From: Rhizobium rhododendri
Lineage (GTDB): Bacteria > Pseudomonadota > Alphaproteobacteria > Rhizobiales > Rhizobiaceae
Direction of reading: 5' to 3'
DNA length: 64,000 bases
Assembly: GCF_007000325.2 (NCBI RefSeq)
Contig: NZ_CP117267.1
Location: 744,001 to 808,000 of the forward strand
Shown here: one piece after another, positions 1 to 8,396 of the stretch
How the letters are laid out: the number at the start of each line of letters is the position of its first letter
Numbering within the stretch: the first letter of the stretch is position 1
Notes under the pieces: model-generated
The model's input: only the letters and a program-made list of their open reading frames with translations
Told to the model about the DNA's origin: nothing
Databases searched by the model: none
Made by a program: the position numbers and the translations under genes

Positions 1-2
1 TG

Positions 3-905
3 GGCGTCGTCTTGCTCTACGCGGCCTTCATAGAATGGTTCTGGGGCTGGAGCGTCATCCTTGCAGAATGGGCAAAAGTTGGCGTCTTGCCGATCGTCGT
101 CGCCCTCGCATTGCTGACCGGCACCTACTTCCTGCGGACGTGGCGTATCTACGACTATTTTCCCGTCGAGACGAAGGGTCACTTCTCAGCCCTTTTCCGA
201 GTCACGCAGATCCACAACTTGCTCAACATCATGATGCCGTTCCGCACCGGCGAAACCAGCTTTCCGCTTTTGATGCGCTCGGAATTCGGCATTCCACTGG
301 TCCGCAGCACCGCGGCGTTGCTGGTCATGCGGTTGCTCGACCTCCACGCGCTACTCGCCGCCGCCGGCATGGGCCTCGCCGTAACATCACCGCATAAAGC
401 CGTTGCCTGGTTGCTCTGGTGCTGTTTTCTGCTCTTGCCGGTCGCAGCCTTTGCCGTGCGCCGCCCGCTGGTCCGGTTCGCCGCGGAGGCGCTGCCTGCA
501 AAGGCGCAGTCCGTCGTCCTCGAGATCGAAAGGGGACTGCCCATAAACGCATCCGCTTTTGCACGGGCCTGGCTGATGACCATCGTCAACTGGCTGGTCA
601 AGGTACTCGTGCTCGCCTGGGCACTCGGCCTTATGCAGGTCGTCCCGCTAGCGGCGAGTTTTGGCGGCGCTCTCGGTGGTGAGCTTTCATCCGTGCTGCC
701 GGTGCACGCGCCGGGCGGCGTCGGCACCTATCCGGCGGGCATTACCGCCGGTGCGCTGGCCTTCGGTGCCCCCTCCGACACGGCGTCGCTCACCACGCTG
801 GCGCAGGCAAGCATCAACGGCCATTTACTGGTGATCGTTTCCGCACTCATCGGTACGGCGCTGGGACTGGCGATGTCGAAAGGCCGGGTCCAAAAGTCGG
901 CCTGA
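3..905 (+). CDS. Lysylphosphatidylglycerol synthase/flippase-like membrane protein (5' partial)
   Basis: About 300 visible residues with many hydrophobic segments. The pattern resembles the integral-membrane UPF0104/LPG-synthase transmembrane family: a conserved NLLNIMMPFRTGE block near residue 68 and a glycine-rich PVHAPGGVGTYPAG block near residue 235. Proteins of this family are inner-membrane and are implicated in lipid or polyprenyl-linked substrate transfer or translocation; the substrate here cannot be read from sequence. A TTG at 12 could serve as a start, but the frame is open to the window edge, so the gene probably begins upstream. It converges on the AMP nucleosidase gene, 47 bases away. 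Family membership is fairly sure; function is not. Confidence 0.72.
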   Translation, partial: GVVLLYAAFIEWFWGWSVILAEWAKVGVLPIVVALALLTGTYFLRTWRIYDYFPVETKGHFSALFRVTQIHNLLNIMMPFRTGETSFPLLMRSEFGIPLVRSTAALLVMRLLDLHALLAAAGMGLAVTSPHKAVAWLLWCCFLLLPVAAFAVRRPLVRFAAEALPAKAQSVVLEIERGLPINASAFARAWLMTIVNWLVKVLVLAWALGLMQVVPLAASFGGALGGELSSVLPVHAPGGVGTYPAGITAGALAFGAPSDTASLTTLAQASINGHLLVIVSALIGTALGLAMSKGRVQKSA

Positions 906-908
906 TGC

Positions 909-943
909 CACCGCTCTCTCACCGCGTTGGCAAGAGGGCGGTG
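909..943. terminator. Possible bidirectional terminator hairpin
   Basis: A 6-bp arm CACCGC pairs with GCGGTG, and the stem extends inward by about four more pairs. It sits exactly between two convergent genes. There is no clear T-tract, so the call is weak. Confidence 0.35.
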
Positions 944-952
944 CGTGTGTTC

Positions 953-2446
953 CTACTGGAACGCCGTCTCGAAAAAGCTGCGTAGCTTGCGTGAATGCAG
1001 CGCTTCTGGCGGCATGGCAGCGAGCTTCTGGATGGCGCGGATGCCGATCTGCAGATGCTGGTTGACCTGCGTCCGATAGAAGGCGGTCGCCATTCCCGGT
1101 AGCTTCAGTTCGCCATGCAGCGGCTTGTCCGAGACGCAGAGCAACGTGCCGTAGGGCACGCGGAAGCGAAATCCGTTGGCCGCAATCGTTGCCGATTCCA
1201 TGTCGAGGGCGATGGCGCGGGCCTGCGATAGGCGCTTGACCGGCCCTGCCTGGTCGCGCAGTTCCCAGTTGCGGTTGTCGATGGTGCCGACCGTGCCGGT
1301 GCGCATGATCCGCTTCAGCTCGAAACCCTCGTAGCCGGTAATCTCGGCCACCGCTGCCTCCAGCGCCACCTGCACCTCGGCCAGCGCCGGGATCGGCACC
1401 CAGACGGGCAGGTCGTCGTCGAGCACATGGTCTTCACGCATGTAGGCATGGGCAAGCACGTAGTCTCCGAGCCTCTGGCTGTTGCGCAGGCCGGCACAAT
1501 GGCCGAGCATCAGCCAGGCATGCGGTCGAAGCACTGCGACGTGGTCGGTGATCGTCTTCGCGTTGGAGGGGCCGACGCCGATGTTGATCATGGTGATCCC
1601 GGCATGGCCCTTCTTCTTCAGATGGTAGGCCGGCATCTGCGGTAGTCGCGGCGAAGCGATATCAGTATCCGGCGAGCTCGATCCGGCGTTGGTGATGATA
1701 TTTCCCGGTTCGACGAAAGCTGTATAGCCTTCGCCGCCCTTGGCCATCAGGTCACGTGCCCAGGTGCAGAACTCGTCGATGTAGAACTGATAGTTGGTGA
1801 ACAGCACGAAATTCTGGAAATGGGCCGCGCTGGTCGCCGTGTAGTGAGCGAGCCGCGCCAGCGAATAGTCGATGCGCTGGGCGGTGAACGGTGCCAGCGG
1901 CGAGGGCTGGCCCGGAGGCGGTATATATTCGCCATTGGCGATCTCGTCGTCGGTCGTGTTCAGATCCGGCGTATCGAAAAGATCGCGCATCGGAATGTCG
2001 GCAAATGTCGCCGCCGATGCCTCTACGTGCGCTCCTTCGCCGAAAGCGAAATGCAACGGGATCGGCGTCGTCGATTCGGACACGACAATCGGTACGTTGT
2101 GGCTGCGCATCAAAAGCGCCAGCTGCTCCGTCAGATAATGCCGGAAAAGCACGGGCCTGGTGATCGTGGTGGTGTAGATGCCGGGCGCGGTGACGTGACC
2201 GTAGGACAGCCGCGAATCGACATGTCCGAAGCTGGTAGTCTCGATGCTCACCTGCGGATAGAAGGCCCGGAAGCGAGCAGAGATTGGCTCCCCCTCGGCA
2301 AGTTCGGCGAATTTGCCGATCAAGAAGGCCGTGTTCCTGTCGTAGAGCTCGGTCAGAGCATCGACAGCTTTGACCGGATCGTCAAAGGTAACGGGCGCGA
2401 AGGGTTCGGGTGAGGATACGTCCAGCGGAGAGAATTTGTTGCTCAT
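953..2446 (-). CDS. amn: AMP nucleosidase
   Basis: A 497-residue protein matching the AMP nucleosidase family along its length (the E. coli enzyme is about 484 residues). It hydrolyses AMP to adenine and ribose 5-phosphate in the cytoplasm, controlling adenylate pools. The C-terminal half is a nucleoside phosphorylase-like fold: INIGVGPSNAKTITDH and LMLGHCAGLRNSQ near residues 285-325, and the purine-site ALDMESATIAANG block near residue 418. The N-terminal half is the Amn-specific regulatory domain. ATG at 2446 is the first start and the length fits. The gene appears monocistronic. High confidence. Confidence 0.95.
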   Translation of the reverse strand: MSNKFSPLDVSSPEPFAPVTFDDPVKAVDALTELYDRNTAFLIGKFAELAEGEPISARFRAFYPQVSIETTSFGHVDSRLSYGHVTAPGIYTTTITRPVLFRHYLTEQLALLMRSHNVPIVVSESTTPIPLHFAFGEGAHVEASAATFADIPMRDLFDTPDLNTTDDEIANGEYIPPPGQPSPLAPFTAQRIDYSLARLAHYTATSAAHFQNFVLFTNYQFYIDEFCTWARDLMAKGGEGYTAFVEPGNIITNAGSSSPDTDIASPRLPQMPAYHLKKKGHAGITMINIGVGPSNAKTITDHVAVLRPHAWLMLGHCAGLRNSQRLGDYVLAHAYMREDHVLDDDLPVWVPIPALAEVQVALEAAVAEITGYEGFELKRIMRTGTVGTIDNRNWELRDQAGPVKRLSQARAIALDMESATIAANGFRFRVPYGTLLCVSDKPLHGELKLPGMATAFYRTQVNQHLQIGIRAIQKLAAMPPEALHSRKLRSFFETAFQ

Positions 2447-2562
2447 GCGCCATTATAGAGTGCTGTCTCCAACAAGCAAATGACGGCAACAGTGGCAGCC
2501 GGGATTTCCGCAGGATTTTTTTCCCCATCTGCGGCTCCGGGAAGATGCCAGCCCGCGACCCT

Positions 2563-2733
2563 TTACTGTACCGTCGAGCAATAAGAGCTTGTCGATTGCA
2601 GGCAGGTGAAGTTTGCGCCGAAGTGCGATTGCGAACCGCTGCCCCCGCTGTGCAGGACGGCTGCCGAAAAGCTGATGGCGAAAACTGCGGAAACCAAAGT
2701 GATGATGGTGAAGCGCCGCGCCAGAATTGCCAT
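2563..2733 (-). CDS. Small hypothetical secreted or membrane-anchored protein (56 aa)
   Basis: Starting at the ATG at 2733, preceded by a GGGGGA purine run at good spacing, the frame encodes 56 residues. It has a positively charged start (MAILARR), a hydrophobic segment ending SFSAAV, and a short Ser/Cys-containing tail. This looks like a signal peptide or single membrane anchor with a small periplasmic tail carrying two cysteines. An alternative in-frame ATG lies six bases upstream. No family recognised. It lies upstream of amn on the same strand, about 115 bases away. Whether it is expressed is uncertain. Confidence 0.45.
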   Translation of the reverse strand: MAILARRFTIITLVSAVFAISFSAAVLHSGGSGSQSHFGANFTCLQSTSSYCSTVQ

Positions 2734-2739
2734 GTCCAT

Positions 2740-3227
2740 TTCCCCCGTTGTTGGAACGGATCGCCCTTGATCCTGACGCCTTTCTGCCACGGTTCGTCTG
2801 AACGGCGGCTGATACGGCGGTTCATCCGGCATTCAGCTTGCCGGGTCGGCCTCAATTCGCATCGCCAAGACGGTGAATTCAGGCAAATACGAGCCGGGAA
2901 AAATCACGCGCCAACAACCGCGGCTCGATTCAGGGTTAGCAAAGGGTTGATTTGCAGATCCTAATTTTTCGTAAAATGCCAGGCAAAGTCCTTAATTCGC
3001 AAGGCCTGCGATGTTTAACAAAATCCCAAGTTTACCAAGCATTTGCACTTTGTTTGCATCAAATTAAGCAAGCATTTTAAGCGCTTTTTGAAGTCCTTAT
3101 GCGATACTCAAATCATCAAACGAGCGGGGAAAACCCGCCACCCGGAAGGCCACCAAGCTGCGTTAGACGGCAAAGGCCCAACGGAAAACAGGGATTGCAC
3201 TAACAGGCTGAAACAGGGACCGAACCG
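2740..3227. other. Intergenic region, no gene recognised
   Basis: About 490 bases between the divergent small protein and the Sel1 gene. The stretch from 2940 to 3110 is clearly AT-richer than its surroundings and probably holds promoters for both directions. Short open frames inside it show no family signature. Confidence 0.5.
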
Positions 3228-3494
3228 ATGGCACGCTTTGAAATGACGACGTCTGAAATGGCCACCATGGGTGGCGAAAAAAATGCCGATATCTTTTGCG
3301 AAATGGGCCTGATGTACGCAACCGGCCGCGGTTGCGACATCGACCTGATCTCGGCCCACAAGTGGCTGAACATCGCTGCCATCAAGGGCTGCGACCGCGC
3401 CGCCGAGCTTCGCGCCGACGTCGCTGCCACGCTAACGAAGATGCAACTGGCAGCAGCCCTTCGCTCCGCTCGCGAGTGGATGACCATGCACTGA
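3228..3494 (+). CDS. Sel1-repeat small protein
   Basis: An 88-residue protein with one recognisable Sel1-like repeat: the stretch from ADIFCEMGLMYATGRG through DLISAHKWLNIAAIKG (residues 20-53) has the alanine/glycine spacing of Sel1 repeats, which form antiparallel helical pairs for protein-protein contacts. The N-terminal 18 residues and the basic C-terminal helix are outside the repeat. No signal peptide, so probably cytoplasmic. The ATG at 3228 follows a GGGAC purine stretch. It stands alone between an AT-rich upstream region and a convergent aminotransferase. Its partner and role are unknown. Confidence 0.75.
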   Translation: MARFEMTTSEMATMGGEKNADIFCEMGLMYATGRGCDIDLISAHKWLNIAAIKGCDRAAELRADVAATLTKMQLAAALRSAREWMTMH

Positions 3495-3627
3495 GGCAAC
3501 GTCCTCAGACGATCATTACCAAGAACAATAACCTCGCAAAGAGGGGGAGCGTCAATGTCAAAAGGCAGACGCAACAGCGCGACCGCGACCGGCCGGGACA
3601 AGGCCGGCGCGGTTTTTGGCGCGATGA

Positions 3628-4740
3628 TTACCGGAGCGTCTGAAGGACCTGCGGCAGGGCCTGTTCGAAAAGGTCGAGATCGGCTTTCTGTCCGGCGCTG
3701 ACGCGGACACACCGGTTGAGCGGCGCCACGCCGGGCATCCGGATAAACACGCCGTGATCGAGCAGCCCATCGACAACGGCCTTCGCGTAGACCGCATCGC
3801 GCCCACAGTCGATGGCAACGAAGTTGGTGGCCGATGCCAGCGGCATAACGTCGTTGTCGCGCGCGATCATGGCGATCCGTTCCCGGGCGTCGTGGATCTT
3901 GCCGATGACCTCTTTAAGATAGCCCTGATCGTCCAGCGCGGTTAGCGCCCCGACGGTTGCCAGCCGGTTCATGCCGAAGTGATTGCGCAGCTTGTCAAAC
4001 GCTGCCACGGTTTCGGGAACGCCGATCGCATAGCCGACCCGCGCGCCGGCAAGCCCGTAGGCCTTGGAGAAGGTGCGGGTACGCAGGACATTGGGCATGT
4101 CGATGAGGGACGCGATCGGTGGCAACGACGACGCCGGCGCAGTCTCGCTGTAGGCCTCGTCTAACACCAGCATGCAGGTCTCCGGCAAGGCCCTTGCGAA
4201 GGCGATGACGCTTTCCTGATCCCACCAGCTTCCCATCGGATTGTCGGGGTTGGCAAGATAGACCAGCGGTGCATTCTCCCGCCGGACTGCATCGAGCAGT
4301 CCCTCAAGGTTCTCACGGTCGTCGAGATACGGGACGGTGACGAGCCGACCGCCGAAACCGGCGACGTGGAAGTTGAAAGTCGGATAGCCGCCATGGGACG
4401 TCACCACCGGCGTGTTGGCGGAAACGATCATCCGGACGATCAACCCGAGCAGCGAATCGACACCTTCGCCTATGGCAATGTTGGCGGAATTTATCCCGAG
4501 ATGCGTTGCCAGCGCCGCCTTGAGGTCGAAATTTTCCGGGTCGTTATACTTCCAGATCTCGCCAGCTTCCCGGCGCATCGCCTCGATCACCCGCGGCGAA
4601 GGACCGAAGCCGCTTTCATTGGCGCCGATCCGGGCCTTGACAGCGACGCCGCGCTGCCGCTCCAGCGCTTCCGGCCCGACAAACGGCACGGTCGAGGGCA
4701 GGGCGCTGGTGAGCGGTGTAAAACGCGAAAAGACAGGCAT
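3628..4740 (-). CDS. HisC-like PLP-dependent aminotransferase
   Basis: A 370-residue class I/II (fold-type I) aminotransferase similar to histidinol-phosphate aminotransferases. Visible signatures: the LANPDNPMGSWW substrate/cofactor block near residue 170, LVLDEAYSE with the PLP-ring aspartate near 206, and TFSKAYGLAGARVGYA near 235, whose lysine should form the Schiff base. Probable activity is transamination with an aromatic or imidazole phosphate-type substrate, but no his genes are nearby, so the substrate is open. An upstream in-frame ATG at 4806 exists; the start at 4740 fits the family N terminus and has GGGAA upstream. The gene follows the PilZ-like gene on the same strand. Confidence 0.85.
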   Translation of the reverse strand: MPVFSRFTPLTSALPSTVPFVGPEALERQRGVAVKARIGANESGFGPSPRVIEAMRREAGEIWKYNDPENFDLKAALATHLGINSANIAIGEGVDSLLGLIVRMIVSANTPVVTSHGGYPTFNFHVAGFGGRLVTVPYLDDRENLEGLLDAVRRENAPLVYLANPDNPMGSWWDQESVIAFARALPETCMLVLDEAYSETAPASSLPPIASLIDMPNVLRTRTFSKAYGLAGARVGYAIGVPETVAAFDKLRNHFGMNRLATVGALTALDDQGYLKEVIGKIHDARERIAMIARDNDVMPLASATNFVAIDCGRDAVYAKAVVDGLLDHGVFIRMPGVAPLNRCVRVSAGQKADLDLFEQALPQVLQTLR

Positions 4741-4824
4741 GCTGGTGATTTCCCGGCGAAGCGATTGCAGTCGCCCGCACCATAAGCGCTTGTTGCCGGG
4801 TTTCAAGAGACGAGGCGGCTGGCG

Positions 4825-5211
4825 TCAGCGACGCATGGACCTTGCGGCATTGGCTTCGCGGTTGCCGATCATGAAGTCGGCACGTACCACCAGCCTCAAT
4901 GTCTCGGGCGTCAGGAAGTTGATGAACCGGACGCCGATCCGGTCGCCATGCCGGTAGGTCTCGGCGCAGCCGATGCGATAGGCGAGACCGAGGATGTTGA
5001 GGTAGTAATGTTGCGGCAGGCCCGCAGTGCTGCCGACAAGGAAGGTCGCGCCGCCCTGCGAGATATCGATGATCTCGGCACTGCGCATCGAGACCCCGGT
5101 AAGGCAGGGTTTGACGGCGATAAGTCGTGCCGGCCGCTGGACGAAAAAGCGCTCGAAGCTCCGCTCGTAGACCTCGGATTTGACGGACGCCAGATGCGTT
5201 GAGCGAAGCAT
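4825..5211 (-). CDS. PilZ-domain-like protein
   Basis: 128 residues from ATG 5211, which has a GGGGAA ribosome site. The core has the PilZ layout: a basic QRPARL element near residue 26 followed by IIDISQGGATFLVG near residue 47, then beta strands ending in GVRFINF. PilZ domains bind cyclic di-GMP through an arginine-rich N-terminal motif and D/N-x-S-x-x-G. The second motif is intact, but the first is only an R-x-x-R. A cyclic di-GMP effector role is plausible but unproven. It is clearly homologous to the protein at 6076-6423. Confidence 0.7.
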   Translation of the reverse strand: MLRSTHLASVKSEVYERSFERFFVQRPARLIAVKPCLTGVSMRSAEIIDISQGGATFLVGSTAGLPQHYYLNILGLAYRIGCAETYRHGDRIGVRFINFLTPETLRLVVRADFMIGNREANAARSMRR

Positions 5212-5345
5212 GTTATTCCCCGGACGGTGGCTTACCGAAATCATCTCGGTTTAAGACACAAGCGTCGCACGAAGGCTTTGCGCATTCGTCAATCATATGG
5301 ATGGCATTTTAGTAATCTGACATTTAGCTGCCAGATGAGTCGATT

Positions 5346-5750
5346 TCAGGAGAAATACCGCGCGACCGCATATCCGCCGCCCGCGGTGGCAGCCGTGACA
5401 ACGGTACCCCAGGCCATGTCGACGACGCTGACCATGACGGGCCAGTTCTTCAACGTCGAAAGGTTGGTGATATCGTAGGTCCCGTAAGCTGCAAGGCCAA
5501 GCACGGCGCCAAACAGCAGAGCCCGCGTCAACGAACCGGCACCAACCGCAGGCATCACTGCGAGCATGACGACGGCAACGGTGAAAAACAGGTAGAAAAG
5601 TGCTGCGATCCCGAAATTCGGCTGAGGCAGCATCAGGTCGCCTAACTGGTCGCGATAGAAGGTGCGCGCCACAAGCCCGAGCCAAGCGGCATCGAGAACA
5701 AGCAGCGTCACGAGACAACCTGCGTAGGCGGTAAGCGCTGTCTTGATCAT
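5346..5750 (-). CDS. DUF2177 family membrane protein
   Basis: A 134-residue protein with about four transmembrane segments. It matches the DUF2177 family: LVLDAAWLGLVARTFYRDQLG near residue 17, the PNFGIAALFYLFF segment, and AAYGTYDITNLSTLKNWP near residue 88. It is located in the inner membrane; the biochemical role of the family is unknown. ATG 5750 is preceded by AAGGAGCT at suitable spacing. It is separate from its neighbours and probably monocistronic. Confidence 0.85.
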   Translation of the reverse strand: MIKTALTAYAGCLVTLLVLDAAWLGLVARTFYRDQLGDLMLPQPNFGIAALFYLFFTVAVVMLAVMPAVGAGSLTRALLFGAVLGLAAYGTYDITNLSTLKNWPVMVSVVDMAWGTVVTAATAGGGYAVARYFS

Positions 5751-6075
5751 GGGTCGAGCTCCTTTTTCAAAAAGTCCTACGCCGTTCGGCGACGGTCGGA
5801 TTACCTTTCGTCAAATGATATTCGAACCGTGTGGGCAATTGGGCGTTGTATGTGGGACGATATTGCACGGATTCTTCGGGCGTAAGGTCCGCCCTGACGG
5901 AATGCTGCAGAAGTCAGGCGTAAAATTCAGTGACCGATTTCCCGGTCGGCAAAGCCTAGCGCCGAGTGGCTGCTGCTATGTCATCAGGGGAAGGAGAAGC
6001 GCGGGGCGGCGGCCCCGCGCTTCTTTGATTCGGGCCGTCGGGTCGAGACGCACGCAGGTGAGCCGCTTTCACGTC
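5751..6075. other. Intergenic region with one strong hairpin
   Basis: About 325 bases without a convincing gene. It contains the promoter side of the DUF2177 gene and the GC-rich hairpin listed separately at 5996-6026. Confidence 0.5.
5996..6026. terminator. GC-rich hairpin, terminator-like
   Basis: A perfect 12-bp inverted repeat (GAAGCGCGGGGC with its complement) around a four-base loop. On the plus strand it is followed by TTT. It may end the minus-strand PilZ-like gene 50 bases away, or end an unannotated plus-strand transcript. Confidence 0.6.
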
Positions 6076-6423
6076 CTAGACGCCGACCTCGAAGTTCAAA
6101 CGCAAGACATGATGTAGAAACTCGGCATTGATCAGCATGTTGAAGCTGACGATGACCCGCGAACCCTCACGTTTGACGAGGGTGCAGCCGATCTCGTCGC
6201 GAATGCCGAGGATCTCGAGGAAAAAGTGATTGGGCAGATCGTGGCCGGTGCCCACCTCGAGCGTGGCGCCGGATTGCGACATGATCTTGATCATGCAGTC
6301 CGTTTGTACGCTCGTGCTGAGATGATGGCCCACGAAGATGATTTTGCCGGGTCTATCGACAACGAATTCCTGAAGCGCGGGCTGCTGGTCAGTGTTCGTC
6401 ATGAGGTGCATCTGAAGGGGCAT
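6076..6423 (-). CDS. PilZ-like protein, second paralogue
   Basis: 115 residues from ATG 6423, which follows GGAGGG. It aligns along its length with the PilZ-like protein at 4825-5211: SQSGATLEVG against SQGGATFLVG, then LPNHFFLEILGI against LPQHYYLNILGL, and a matching C-terminal strand. The basic motif is reduced to RPGK and the aspartate of the D-x-S-x-x-G motif is replaced (IMSQSG), so cyclic di-GMP binding is doubtful. It may be a protein-interaction derivative of the PilZ fold. An upstream in-frame extension to 6525 lacks a better ribosome site. Confidence 0.62.
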   Translation of the reverse strand: MPLQMHLMTNTDQQPALQEFVVDRPGKIIFVGHHLSTSVQTDCMIKIMSQSGATLEVGTGHDLPNHFFLEILGIRDEIGCTLVKREGSRVIVSFNMLINAEFLHHVLRLNFEVGV

Positions 6424-6595
6424 GTTGCCCTCCGCTGGTTGAATGATGTCAGAATAGAACGCTTCGCTTGATGAAGATTTAAGAGACTCCTTAAAAAACA
6501 AAGCATGTGTGCAAATAAGCCGCAAATGCTCGTTGCCTGGGCATTCTCGGGCCGGGATATACGCCCCCGGCGCCCTCTCTCCGTATCCGCTACTC

Positions 6596-7399
6596 TCAGG
6601 CCTTTACCAGCCAGGCATGTTCCGGGGCATTGTAGAACTTCCACACCCGTTTCGGCCCCGCCATGACATTCAAATAATAGAGATCGTAGCCGTGGCAGGC
6701 TGCGCATGGGTGATAGCCCTTCGGCACCATCGTCACGTCGCCATCTTCCACAGCCATCACCTCGTCGAGCGACCGGTCGTCGGTATAGACACGCTGGAAG
6801 GCAAAGCCCTGCGGCGGGTTAAGGCGATGATAGTAGGTTTCCTCGAGATAGCTCTCGTTTGGCAGATCGTCCTGGTCGTGCTTGTGCGGTGGGTAGGAAG
6901 AGGTATGGCCGCCGGGCGTGATCACCTCGACGACGAGCAGCGAGTGGGCGGCACCATCGTCTTCCGGCATAATGTTGTTGACGTATCGAACATTCGTCCC
7001 CTGGCCTCGCGTCAGCGCCGGATGCGTGCCGGGCGGAATGGCGCGCGCCGGGTGATCGCCGCCACCGGGTGCCGAGCAGACGGCCAGTTCGAGATCTGTT
7101 TCCGCGGTGACGGACCAGCTGGACCCGGCCGGGATGTAAAGCGCATGCGGAGCGCCGTCGAATGGGCTCATCCGTTCGCCCAGCAGCCCGAAATCCACAT
7201 CTCCGGCTGTCGCCCGGCCTTTTCCACTGACCCAGACAAGGCAGACCTCCCGCTCACCCGTATCACCCGCCGCGCTCTCACCCGTCTTCAGGCGGTACAG
7301 GTCAAAGCCGACATAGGTCCAGCCGGCTGTTTCCGGGGTCACGTGATGGACTTTGCCAGTGGTCCCGCTGGGGCTGACATGCAGGTGGGACTTCGTCAT
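6596..7399 (-). CDS. iolB: 5-deoxy-glucuronate isomerase
   Basis: A 267-residue IolB family cupin-type isomerase. It converts 5-deoxy-D-glucuronate to 2-deoxy-5-keto-D-gluconate in myo-inositol catabolism, just before the IolC kinase. Characteristic blocks are PPHKHDQDDLPNESYLEETY near residue 172, containing the metal-binding His/Glu set, and GYHPCAACHGYDLYYLNVMAG near residue 230. ATG 7399 has AGGAGA upstream; the longer frame to 7471 only overlaps iolE. It is the last gene of the operon, 43 bases after iolE. High confidence. Confidence 0.95.
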   Translation of the reverse strand: MTKSHLHVSPSGTTGKVHHVTPETAGWTYVGFDLYRLKTGESAAGDTGEREVCLVWVSGKGRATAGDVDFGLLGERMSPFDGAPHALYIPAGSSWSVTAETDLELAVCSAPGGGDHPARAIPPGTHPALTRGQGTNVRYVNNIMPEDDGAAHSLLVVEVITPGGHTSSYPPHKHDQDDLPNESYLEETYYHRLNPPQGFAFQRVYTDDRSLDEVMAVEDGDVTMVPKGYHPCAACHGYDLYYLNVMAGPKRVWKFYNAPEHAWLVKA

Positions 7400-7442
7400 T
7401 TTGAGATCTCCTGTAAACACTGGCGAAGGAACGACAGCCGTT

Positions 7443-8363
7443 TCATCCCTTCGGAAAACCCTGCGTCTCAACCGTATAGCCGGCCAATGTCATGACGCGC
7501 ATCAGTTCGGCGTGACCAATTTCAGCCATCCGTTGCGGCGGCGCCTTGCGCGGATCCTGCTCGGCTTCGACCACGAACCAGCCCTCGTATCCGTAGTCGG
7601 CAAGCCGCTTGACGATGGCTCCGAAATCGAGCGAGCCGTCGCCCGGCACCGTGAAGGCGCCGAGTGCCACCGCATCGAGAAACGACTGCCGGCTGCGATC
7701 AAGTCCGTCGACCACAGGCTTGCGGATATCCTTGACGTGGACGTGGTTGATCCGACCGTGGTGGTTGTCGATGGCGCGCAGCACGTCTCCACCGGCAAAG
7801 GCCAAATGGCCTGCATCGAGCAGCAGCGGAATGCCTTCGCCGGAATGCCGCATGAATGCGTCCAGTTCAGCCTCGGTCTCGACCACGGCCGCCATGTGGT
7901 GGTGGTAGGACAGCGGCATGCCCTTGTCGGCGCACCATTCCCCAAACTCGGTCAAACGATGTGCATAGGCCTTCATTTCGTCGTCGGACAGGCGTGGCTT
8001 GGTGGCCAGCGGCCTGGAGCGGTCGCCCTGGATGGAACGGCCGACTTCGCCATAGACAATGCAGGGCGCATCGACTGCCTTGAACAACTCGATCATCGGC
8101 GCGATGCGATCCTTGTTGGCGGCAAGCTCCTCGTCGACAAGCGTGCCCGAGAACCAGCCGCCGCAGAGCGTGACGTCGGCAGCCCGAAGGATCGGCAGCA
8201 TCACGGCCGGATTGTCCGGAAAGCGGCGGCCCTTTTCCATGCCGGTAAATCCTGCACTGCGGGACTGCCTGAGGCATTCCTCCAGTGATACGTCGTCGCT
8301 CAGTTCCGGTAGATCGTCGTTCCACCAGGCGATGGGCGACATGCCGAGTTTGGCTTTCATCAT
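7443..8363 (-). CDS. iolE: myo-inosose-2 dehydratase
   Basis: A 306-residue IolE, a xylose-isomerase-like TIM barrel. It dehydrates 2-keto-myo-inositol (inosose) to 3D-trihydroxycyclohexane-1,2-dione, the substrate of IolD. Visible metal/substrate blocks are YHHHMAAVVETEAELD near 153, LLLDAGHLAFAGG near 180, and HVHVKDIRKPV near 208. Two adjacent ATG codons (8363 and 8360) follow GAGGAG; the second has the better spacing. It lies 33 bases after iolD on the same strand. The upstream enzyme, inositol dehydrogenase (idhA), is not in this window. Confidence 0.95.
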   Translation of the reverse strand: MMKAKLGMSPIAWWNDDLPELSDDVSLEECLRQSRSAGFTGMEKGRRFPDNPAVMLPILRAADVTLCGGWFSGTLVDEELAANKDRIAPMIELFKAVDAPCIVYGEVGRSIQGDRSRPLATKPRLSDDEMKAYAHRLTEFGEWCADKGMPLSYHHHMAAVVETEAELDAFMRHSGEGIPLLLDAGHLAFAGGDVLRAIDNHHGRINHVHVKDIRKPVVDGLDRSRQSFLDAVALGAFTVPGDGSLDFGAIVKRLADYGYEGWFVVEAEQDPRKAPPQRMAEIGHAELMRVMTLAGYTVETQGFPKG

Positions 8364-8396
8364 GCTCTCCTCAAGATGTGATCCGGCGATTGTCCG

